DNA of 6,106 bases from Candidatus Gracilibacteria bacterium CG2_30_37_12 (GTDB lineage Bacteria; Patescibacteriota; Gracilibacteria; BD1-5; UBA2023), in the NCBI GenBank assembly GCA_001873165.1, contig MNYO01000068.1, positions 1-6,106 on the forward strand, written 5' to 3'. Below, in pieces: positions 1 to 6,106 of the stretch. How positions within the stretch are numbered: position 1 is the first letter of the stretch; each line of letters begins with the position of its first letter. The notes under the pieces were generated by a model. It was not told the origin of the DNA, made no database searches, and saw only the letters and a list, made by a program, of their open reading frames with translations. The position numbers were made by a program, and so were the translations under genes.

Positions 1-46
1 TGCTTGCGGCGTGGGATTCCACTCTTCCTACTCTAACTACTTTTTA

Positions 47-136
47 GAAATTGCCGGTCGTCAAGCGTAGTGTAGCGAGAAATTCGCGTAATACCCCGTT
101 AGCTTGCTATGGGGATAGCGAATTTCAGGCAATTTC
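47..136 (+). repeat. Nested palindrome: 9-bp terminal inverted repeats around a strong hairpin
   Basis: The outer arms GAAATTGCC (47-55) and GGCAATTTC (128-136) are perfect reverse complements. Inside, GAAATTCGC (79-87) pairs with GCGAATTTC (118-126). Further in, CCCCG (94-98) pairs with the GGGG run at 111-114 plus base 110, and TAG/CTA (100-102/107-109) closes a CTTG tetraloop. Bases 56-78 stay unpaired on the left side only. The arrangement is MITE-like at the DNA level and would fold strongly as RNA if transcribed. In the right copy the outer left arm would fall beyond the window end, so only the inner structure can be confirmed there. Confidence 0.75.
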
Positions 137-142
137 CTTTAT
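54..142 (+). repeat. 89-bp inverted repeat, left copy (dispersed hairpin element)
   Basis: This segment matches the reverse complement of 6018-6106 over 89 bases with one difference (T at 110 against C in the other copy). It begins CCGGTCGTCAAGCG and ends AATTTCCTTTAT, and lies 121 bases upstream of the first possible valS start. Two nearly identical intergenic copies within 6 kb suggest a multicopy element. There is no coding capacity and no transposase, so it is not an insertion sequence by itself; a REP- or MITE-like palindromic element is the most likely class (inference). The identity is seen directly; copy number elsewhere cannot be seen. Confidence 0.9.
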
Positions 143-263
143 CAGGAAAATAGGTTTCTAGGAAATGTAAAGGTATTTTATATTTTATAAATTTACACAA
201 ATATTTTTTTCACGGTTCCGCCTTGCTTTTTATTCTCTTTTCCGTATATTTTGGTCCATTATA
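143..263 (+). other. AT-rich leader/promoter region upstream of valS
   Basis: No coding frame is supported here. The start holds a small stem, TTTCCT (133-138) with AGGAAA (144-149), overlapping the edge of the repeat. An interrupted palindrome TGTAAA (166-171) ... TTTACA (192-197) encloses very AT-rich sequence. The region presumably carries the valS promoter. No T-box leader or other known aminoacyl-tRNA synthetase riboswitch is recognisable, and the space is short for one. Confidence 0.4.
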
Positions 264-265
264 AT
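260..265 (+). promoter_or_regulatory. Possible -10 box of the valS promoter
   Basis: A perfect TATAAT overlaps the first possible valS start codon (ATG at 264). Transcription would begin near 271-273, which would make the second ATG at 282 the start, on an almost leaderless mRNA. No good -35 hexamer lies 16-18 bases upstream, so in this AT-rich DNA the match could be chance. Confidence 0.35.
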
Positions 266-2945
266 GTTTAACCTCCCACCTATGGAATTCCCAAAACAAT
301 ATACTCCGAAGAATTTCGAAAAAGCACTTGCAGAAAAGTGGGAACAAAATGGTCAATTTCAACCAAAAGAAAGCACGACTGGTAAGAGTTTTTACCTCCC
401 AATGCCACCACCAAATGTTACAGGGAATCTCCATCTCGGTCATGCCATAACGCTCACTCTTGAGGATATAATGGTGCGATATCATCGTATGAAAGGAGAT
501 GCTACTCTCTGGGTTCCAGGAACGGATCATGCGGGTATTGCCACTCAGGCACGAGTAGAGAAGATGGTCGCAGAATCGGGGAAAAAACGTCAAGAAATGG
601 GACGAGAGGCATTTCTTGACGAAGTATGGAAATGGAAAGATGAATACGCATCTAATATCAACAACCAGGTTCGTCAGATGGGTGCTTCATGCGATTGGTC
701 TCGTGAACGATTTACGCTTGACGAAGGACTCTCGAAAAATGTGGGATATACTTTCGTGGATTTGTATAATAAAGGACTTTTGTATCGTGGAGAATACATG
801 GTGAATTATTCTCCAGCGCTCGGTTCGGTTATTTCTGATATCGAGGTAGATTATAAGGAAGAAGAAGCAAGGCTCTATTATATTACTTATTTCGTATCAG
901 GTTCGGATAATGAACTTATCCTTGCGACAACTCGTCCAGAAACACTCTTGGCGGATCAGGCGGTTGCGGTGCATCCAAAAGATAAACGTTTCAAAAAATT
1001 GATTGGGCGAAAAGTTATTCTCCCGATTGTAAATACTGAAATCGAGATTATTGGTGATGAAATGGTGGATATGACTTTTGGAACAGGAGTCGTGAAGATT
1101 ACTCCTGCTCACGATCCTGCAGATTTTGAAACTGGAAAACGTCACAATCTTCGTCTGGATTACCAGGTGATTGATAAAAATGGAATCATGACGAAAGAAG
1201 CGGGTATTTTCGCGGGTCAGGATGTTCTGACGGCGCGCGAAAATATCGTAGAACTTTTACGTTCCAAAGGAAATCTCGTGAAGATAGAACCGTATACTCA
1301 TAAAGTTGGATATTGTTCTCGTGGAGGTTGTCGTGTGGAGAGTATTGTTTCGACTCAGTGGTTTGTAAAATCCAGTGAACTTGCTAAGAAAGTAATTATT
1401 GGACATAAAAAAGGGGAGTTTGAAATCATTCCAGAACGTTTCAATAAGACTTTTGAAGATTGGATTTATAATCTCCGAGACTGGTGTATATCTCGTCAGC
1501 TTTGGTGGGGACATCAAATTCCTGCGTATTATGATGTTAAAACTCAGGAACTTCTCGCGGTTACTCTCGATGAAGAAAGTGTATTTACGAAGTATGGAAA
1601 AGAAAATGTGTACCGAGATGCAGATGTACTCGATACTTGGTTTTCTGCTGCACTCTGGCCATTCTCTATACTTGACTGGACTCCAGAAAATGCAGGCGAA
1701 CTTTTCAAACAATTCTATCCTGCTCAAGTTCTCGAGACTGGGTACGATATTCTCTTCTTTTGGGTAATTCGTATGCTTCTTATGGGGTACGAATATACTG
1801 GACAAACACCATTCAAGACGATTTATCTCCATGGACTTATATTGACAGAAGATGGAAGAAAGATGAGTAAATCGGTGGGAAATATTATTGATCCTCTCGA
1901 TGTAATCGAACAATATTCGACCGATGCACTTCGTCTGACTTGTTCTATCGGAAATACTCCAGGAAATAATCTGAGTTTTTCTCTGAAAAATGTGGAAAAT
2001 AACAGTACTTTTCTTAATAAACTCTGGAATGTGGTGCGATTTGCACACGCAAATATTGGCGAGATTACTGATGATTATGGAGAATTGCGAGTGAAGATAG
2101 AAAATAATTGGACTACTTTTCTTCCTCATGAACAGTGGATACTTTCTCGACTGAAGAGCACGATTGATAATGTAACGAATGGTATGGAGAAATTTAATTT
2201 CTCCGATGCTGGTCAGGATTTGATTGCATTTACTCGAGATGAATTTGCTGATTTCTTCATAGAAGAATATAAACTTACCAAAACTACAACCGAGAATGGA
2301 CGAGATGTACTTGCTTTCACTCTTTTGTCCCTTCTGAAACTTTGGCACCCGTATATTCCTTTTGCGACGGAAGAGCTTTACACTATCGTAACATCTTCTG
2401 AAGATTCAGAAGATTCTTCTTCTTTGATGGATAGCGAATGGGCGAGTTTGAATATCTCTCGAAACAAGAAAATAGAATCAGACACACTTGTACTTTTTGA
2501 AGCGATTCGCACGATTCGAAATATCCGTGCAACCAAGGGGGTGAAACCTGGAGAAATCGTAGACATCGCGATTCTTGCACCGAAAAAATCTCTCGATATT
2601 TTGAAGGAAAATGAGATTATTTTTCTTTGACTTGCAAAACTAAAAGAAATGATTATAACTAAAAATAAGATTGATGATCCGAGTATCGCGTATGCGGTTA
2701 CGGGAGATATAGAACTCTTCATAACTATCCCAGTAAATGAGGCAAATACCGAAGAAGAAAAGAAACGCCTCAAAGAACAAATAGAGAATAGAAAAGAATA
2801 TCTCCGCGCTCAGGATTTAAAGCTTCTCAACGCTGATTTTGTCCGCAATGCTCCAGAGAAGATTGTTCGTATCGAACAAGATAAACGCTCTCAAGCAGCC
2901 GACCAACTCAAAAAACTCGAGGAGAAATTCAACAGTCTGGTTTAA
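264..2945 (+). CDS. valS: Valyl-tRNA synthetase, with one in-frame UGA read as Gly
   Basis: Class I aminoacyl-tRNA synthetase that charges tRNA-Val with valine in the cytoplasm and edits misactivated threonine. Numbering is from ATG 264 (893 residues, normal for the family). Visible: the HIGH-type motif HLGH (57-60) after PPPNVTGN; GTDHAGIATQ (86-95); the CP1 editing domain around 205-350 with ATTRPET (221-227) and GTGVVKITPAHDPADF (273-288); DTWFSAALWPF (457-467); KMSKS (533-537); an anticodon-binding helical domain (~620-770); and a C-terminal tRNA-binding coiled coil (~830-893). An in-frame TGA at 2628-2630 (residue 789) precedes the LAKLK motif; beyond it the same frame encodes the typical ValRS tail and ends in TAA, so UGA is sense, most likely Gly. 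The start could instead be ATG 282 (MEFPKQYTPKNFEK), which fits family N-termini better. No Shine-Dalgarno sequence is seen. It is probably first in an operon with the next two genes. Confidence 0.97.
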
Positions 2946-2965
2946 CTCTTTGTTATTTTTCGTGT

Positions 2966-3301
2966 ATGAATACACCTACTCTTTCCATTTCTGATTTTCA
3001 AAGATTTGAGACAATGTCTTGAGAAGCGAAACAAACACATATTGCATCATGGTTTACAGGAACAGATTATCCTATTGAAAAACCAGGAGAAATAAAAAAT
3101 ATTGTACAATACAAGGATATAATACTATTTTGGTACTATGATGATAATTATTCCTGTCCTGTAGAGCCACGGAATGAAAAGGCAATCTTTTATATTAAAG
3201 ATTCTAGTCAGATACTCACTATAGAAATGTGAGAGAGACCTCAGATGCCAAACATCCAACGATTAATTGGTACTACTCGGGAAGCCTTATGCTTTGTATA
3301 A
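2966..3301 (+). CDS. Small protein of unknown function (111 aa, two UGA-Gly codons)
   Basis: Not recognised. The frame opens at ATG 2966, 20 bases after valS, and runs to TAA only if the TGAs at 3020-3022 (residue 19) and 3230-3232 (residue 89) are read as Gly. Under the standard code it breaks into short fragments, which is why simple ORF calling misses it. The product is soluble-looking, with no signal peptide or long hydrophobic segment. It is rich in aromatic residues in the middle (ILFWYYDDNY, 53-62) followed by a probable beta-strand run (KAIFYIKDSSQILTIEM, 72-88), suggesting a small alpha/beta fold. Two of its five Gly codons are TGA. It has no Shine-Dalgarno sequence and lies in the same direction as valS and the next gene, so co-transcription is likely. 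Function cannot be inferred from context. Confidence 0.7.
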
Positions 3302-3323
3302 TATATAAAATCTATTTCCAATT

Positions 3324-3986
3324 ATGGATAGTTTTCTCTCATTTCTCGGTTCAAATAATTCTCATCCTCTTTCTACTGAAGAGGATTTTGATACTTTTAG
3401 TGAGGACGTTGATGTTATTATTACTGTATGGCTTAGGGAATACATTCGTATATATGACCCTGGATATACCGCAGAAGAAGCGATGAAAAATATTATCTCC
3501 ATAAATGTTACAGATGATTCTATCGCTTTTACCTTTATAAATCCTTATTCTCATATCATAGAGGAAATGATATTTAAGATACAAACATTTCAAGAAATCA
3601 TCAACGAAACAAAATATTTAACAAAAGAAATGTTGAAGAAAAATAGTTTTTCCTCATTCTTTGATACTGACTTATCTCGAAGATCAGATGATTGTGAAGA
3701 ATATGAGAGAATTAATATTGAACTCTCCTGACTCATACTTATATGGCTAGAAAAGTATATTTCAAGCAATAACCTATCATATACATTAGAGGATGTTCGT
3801 AATAGTATTCATAAAGTGGAATTATATGATAATCGTATTGGATTTTATATCAAACATCCACATACATGAGAGGATATATATCTATCTTTTAGAGATGATT
3901 TCCTTGAGGAGTTGAGAGGAATGGCTAGTTGAATAATAGAAAATATCATTTTAGGAAGCAAAAATCCAAAATATTTAAAAAAATAA
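3324..3986 (+). CDS. Unknown protein with two tandem diverged copies of one domain (220 aa, three UGA-Gly codons)
   Basis: Not recognised as a known family. The frame from ATG 3324 reaches TAA at 3984-3986 when the TGAs at 3729-3731, 3867-3869 and 3930-3932 (residues 136, 182, 203) are Gly. The two halves align without gaps at an offset of 105 residues: W36/W141, L37/L142, Y40/Y145, I41/I146, Y48-T49/Y153-T154, E51/E156, I57/I162, I67/I172, F69/F174, P74/P179, F84/F189, E91/E196. Each unit (about 29-95 and 134-200) looks like helix, short helix, two strands, helix, joined by a charged linker (~96-133). Two of the three UGA codons (136 and 182) lie inside the second copy, whose register matches the first across them, which supports readthrough. 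No signal peptide or membrane segment is seen. It starts 22 bases after the previous gene; its stop codon lies in the terminator stem. Confidence 0.75.
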
Positions 3987-4020
3987 TCCGTCTATTTAAA
4001 CTGAGACGGATTATTTTTTT
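3977..4020. terminator. Bidirectional intrinsic terminator between convergent operons
   Basis: A perfect 17-bp stem: seven As plus TAATCCGTCT (3977-3993) pairs with AGACGGATTA plus seven Ts (4004-4020), around the 10-base loop ATTTAAACTG. The core is the GC-containing AATCCGTCT/AGACGGATT helix, and the flanking A and T runs give a U-tract in either direction. It ends the valS group on the + strand and the rpoD group on the - strand. The left arm contains the TAA of the upstream + gene, and the right arm holds most of the - strand gene's stop codon. Confidence 0.92.
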
Positions 4021-4372
4021 AAAGGATTGCTATAAGTATTTCCTCATAAAGGATTTCCTTGAGGTCAATATGTCCTTTATCGATGAACTTGATATCATCA
4101 GGAGCGAGTGGATCATAGGTTTCTCGGAAAGTACGATCGACATCAGTAAGTGAGATACTATGAGTTTCTCACTCATATTCTACTTCTGCTTGAAGTGTTT
4201 GAAATACTACTTCCACCCCATCATCGAGTGCGATGAGTTTCAAAGTAAAATCCAGGGGACTTACGAAAGTAAGATCTGGATAATACTCAGGAAGTATCTC
4301 CCCCTGAAAAGCGAGTTCTCGGGAATCTCCTGGATAACTATCGAGAAGATCAGAAATGTTGAGTTCGAACAT
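4019..4372 (-). CDS. Probable DUF177/YceD-family protein, one UGA read as Gly
   Basis: A 117-residue product from ATG 4372 to TAA 4021-4019, with TGA at 4171-4169 (residue 68) read as Gly. The C-terminal motif IDLKEILYEEILIAI (about 101-115) matches the conserved end of DUF177 proteins (YceD; linked to 23S rRNA accumulation in E. coli and chloroplasts, from the literature). The central beta-rich part, DFTLKLIALDDGVEVVFQTL (41-60), is also typical. The C-x-x-C-like cysteines of many family members are absent; YEGETH occupies that place. Standard-code reading would remove the diagnostic C-terminus. It starts 8 bases after the rpoD stop, so it is co-transcribed with rpoD, unlike the common yceD-rpmF pairing; no rpmF follows here, as the terminator comes at once. 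The family call rests on motif resemblance, not a search. Confidence 0.62.
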
Positions 4373-4380
4373 AGTTTATA

Positions 4381-5958
4381 TTAATTAAAAAACCGTATTT
4401 TATCGGCACTTGGGTGACTTTTGAGTTTCTCGAGGGTCTTCGCTTCGATCTGACGAACACGCTCTCGGGTTACTCCGAATTCTTTTCCGACTTCTTCGAG
4501 AGTATGGATTTCTCCTCCATCGAGCCCGAATCGCATGATGACGATTTTGCGTTCACGAGGAGTTAAAAAATCGAGCATCTCGTAGAGATTTTCTTTCAGA
4601 AGTGTGAGGTTTGCTGCTTTATCTGGTGTGAGGTATTTATCATCCTCCACGAAGTCTCCAAGAGTCGTATCTTCCTCACCTCCTACAGGAGAATCGAGTG
4701 AGAGAATATCCTGAGATATACGCATAATCTGGCGTACTTTTCGGATATCCATATCGAGCTCCAGAGCAAGTTCCTCCATGAGAGGTTCTCGAGCAAGTTC
4801 CTGAGTGAGTCGTCGGAAAGTGTGAGTAAATCGGTTGATAGTTTCTACCATATGAACCGGAACACGAATCGTTCGAGCCTGATCAGCGATAGCACGAGTT
4901 ACTCATTGTCGAATCCACCAAGTGGCATAAGTTGAGAACTTAAACCCTTTTTCTGGATCGAATTTATCTACGGCACGGAAGAGTCCAACATTTCCTTCTT
5001 GGATGAGATCGAGGAGTCCAAGACCGCGTCCCATATACTTTTTTGCAATGGAAACAACGAGACGAAGATTGGCTTCAGCAAGCTTCTTTCGGGCATCTTG
5101 AGAACCTTTCTTAATGAGACGACCAAGGCGAACTTCTTCTTCGGCATCGATTAAATGGAATCGACCAATCTCATTGAGGTACATACGAATAGAATCGTCC
5201 GAAATATCAGAGAGATCAATTTCCTGAGCCTTATCTTCGCTCCTATGTCCGGGTTTAAAAATCTCATCTTTATCGAAACTATCTACGATTTCTATATTGA
5301 GCTTCATAAGACGTGTATAGATTTCATCGAGTTTATCGACATCATCTTCTGCGTTTGGCATAGCAGCCAGGAGTTCATCATAGGTAATTTTTCCTTCTAC
5401 TTTCCCTTTTTTAATAAGGAGTTGGAGATTTTCAGAAAGACCCTCAAGAAACTCGGCTGGTATAGAGATATCGATGAACTTTTGCAGTCCTTTTCCGATA
5501 CGTCTTTTATCGGCACTTCGTTCAATTGGTACTTTTTTAAGTCCACGCTCTCCTTTCTTTCTCTTCTTTTTCTCACCATTTCCATTTTCTTCATCACTAT
5601 CTTCATCTTCATCTTCGTCCTCATCTTCATCTTCGTCCTCATCAAAATCCAAAAGATCATCATCCAATAGAAGAAGATCATCATCTTTTAAGAGAGGGAG
5701 CTTATCATCTATAACTATTTCCTCCTCGATCGCATCAATTTCCTTATCTGCTGGATCTGAAATATCTTCATCATGTTCATCTTCCTCATCTTCCTCCAAA
5801 TGCAACATTCCTCTTTTTTCTTCTTTTGCGGCAATGTTTTTGGTCGAAGTTTTTTCTCGAATTTTCCCGAGATCGAATATAGGATCCGATCCGATAATCG
5901 TATCAAGATTAACTTCTTCTACATGACTTACATCTTTCTTGGGATCTTTTTTTGACAT
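4381..5958 (-). CDS. rpoD: Primary sigma-70 factor (RpoD/SigA) with one in-frame UGA in region 2.4
   Basis: Housekeeping sigma factor that directs RNA polymerase to -10/-35 promoters; 525 residues from ATG 5958 to TAA 4383. Visible in order: a strongly acidic low-complexity N-terminal extension (about 54-124) followed by a basic patch [13 protein letters not shown] (130-142); a region 1.1-like helical domain (~175-228); region 1.2 ([20 protein letters not shown], 257-276); region 2 ([16 protein letters not shown], 293-308; [20 protein letters not shown], 314-333; [11 protein letters not shown], 341-351); region 3 (~370-440); and region 4 with the -35 HTH ([20 protein letters not shown], 486-505). 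TGA at 4905-4903 is residue 352, at the position of Ala438 in E. coli sigma-70, between the -10-contacting Q351 and T354. Homology continues in frame directly after it ([17 protein letters not shown]), so UGA is sense and Gly fits. No Shine-Dalgarno sequence is seen. Confidence 0.97.
5604..5639. repeat. Two tandem 18-bp units coding the Asp/Glu run of RpoD
   Basis: The 18-base unit CATCTTCATCTTCGTCCT (+ strand) occurs twice in a row without change, within a longer 6-base GA-rich periodicity on the coding strand (Asp-Glu codon pairs). It encodes much of the alternating DE tract at about residues 107-120. The array is in frame, so gain or loss of units would change the length of the acidic tract without breaking the gene. 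Replication slippage is the likely source. Confidence 0.8.
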
Positions 5959-5990
5959 AATAGTAAGGAAAAGTAGTAAATGTATAAAAT

Positions 5991-5996
5991 ATTATG
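5991..5996 (-). promoter_or_regulatory. Weak candidate -10 box for rpoD
   Basis: Reading toward rpoD, CATAAT lies 32 bases before the start codon in an AT-rich 59-base gap between the repeat and the gene. It is one mismatch from TATAAT. No convincing -35 sits at normal spacing; such an element would fall at the edge of the repeat. Other AT-rich hexamers nearby would do almost as well. Confidence 0.2.
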
Positions 5997-6017
5997 AGAT
6001 ATTTTAATAGTAAATAA

Positions 6018-6106
6018 ATAAAGGAAATTGCCTGAAATTCGCTATCCCCGTAGCAAGCTAACGGGGTATTACGCGAATTTCTCGCTACACTACGCTTGAC
6101 GACCGG
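6018..6106 (-). repeat. 89-bp inverted repeat, right copy, reaches window end
   Basis: Read on the minus strand, this is the same element as 54-142 (88 of 89 bases identical), ending 59 bases before the rpoD start. It has the same orientation relative to rpoD as the left copy has to valS, so each convergent operon is preceded by it. It continues to the last base of the window, so its outer boundary is unknown. Its central hairpin maps to 6034-6081, and here position 6050 (C on the minus strand) gives a Watson-Crick pair where the left copy would have G-U. Confidence 0.9.

Noticed and set aside
143..263. T-box or other riboswitch upstream of valS
   Set aside because: The space is short and neither a T-box core nor an antiterminator/terminator pair with a U-tract could be found.
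1257..2348. 363-residue open frame on the minus strand opposite valS
   Set aside because: It lies wholly antisense to conserved ValRS sequence, has the composition expected of a mirrored frame (Ser/Ile/Phe-rich) and shows no recognisable motif.
2378..2773. Minus-strand 131-residue frame across the valS TGA
   Set aside because: It is antisense to the continuous ValRS frame and has no independent support.
3929..4384. Two + strand frames of 74 residues each
   Set aside because: They overlap the end of the duplicated-domain gene, the terminator and the antisense of the DUF177-like gene; the minus-strand reading has family motifs and operon spacing.
2628..4905. Pseudogenes or sequencing errors explaining the in-frame TGAs
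   Set aside because: Eight separate TGAs with no frameshift, intact homology after each in valS and rpoD, no TAA or TAG interruptions, and uniform use of TAA as terminal stop make recoding far simpler.
2628..4905. UGA read as Trp (code 4)
   Set aside because: The sigma factor site corresponds to Ala in E. coli and sits in a tightly packed helix, Trp is coded by TGG at conserved sites, and none of the TGA positions matches a conserved Trp.
5474..5926. 150-residue + strand frame with a long poly-Ser run
   Set aside because: It is the antisense of the Asp/Glu codon tract of rpoD; the serine run is a by-product of GAY/GAR repeats read backwards.
54..6106. Composite transposon bounded by inverted repeats
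   Set aside because: The enclosed genes are core housekeeping genes in two convergent operons, with no transposase, integrase or target-site duplication visible; the repeats are short hairpin elements.
1..6106. CRISPR array, tRNA or rRNA genes
   Set aside because: No regularly spaced direct repeats, cloverleaf with conserved T-loop, or rRNA signature was seen on either strand.

Overview
The window reads as a piece of a Gracilibacteria (BD1-5) or Absconditabacteria (SR1) genome, the candidate-phyla lineages known to read UGA as glycine (translation table 25). The reason is direct: every gene here runs through at least one in-frame TGA (eight in total), the TGAs sit where glycine or a small residue fits, and all five genes end in TAA. 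Under the standard code the valyl-tRNA synthetase would lose its C-terminal arm and the primary sigma factor would be cut inside region 2.4. The DNA is AT-rich, and none of the five genes has a recognisable Shine-Dalgarno sequence.

Layout: two convergent gene groups meet at one hairpin. On the + strand are valS (264-2945), a 111-residue protein of unknown function (2966-3301) and a 220-residue protein of unknown function (3324-3986) made of two diverged copies of one domain. On the - strand are rpoD (5958-4381, primary sigma-70 factor with a very acidic N-terminal extension) and, 8 bases after it, a DUF177/YceD-like gene (4372-4019). A perfect 17-bp stem at 3977-4020, with A-tract and T-tract ends, serves as a shared bidirectional terminator, and the stop codons of both converging genes lie in or at the edge of its arms.

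Both ends carry the same 89-bp element in inverted orientation (54-142 and 6018-6106, one mismatch). Each copy points toward the operon it precedes and contains a strong imperfect hairpin. The right copy runs to the last base of the window, so its true outer limit is unknown. It is most simply a dispersed intergenic hairpin element (REP/MITE-like).

Together the recognised genes are core information-processing functions: tRNA charging, promoter recognition and a probable 23S rRNA/ribosome-related factor. The least described parts are the duplicated-domain protein, the small protein before it, and the repeat element.
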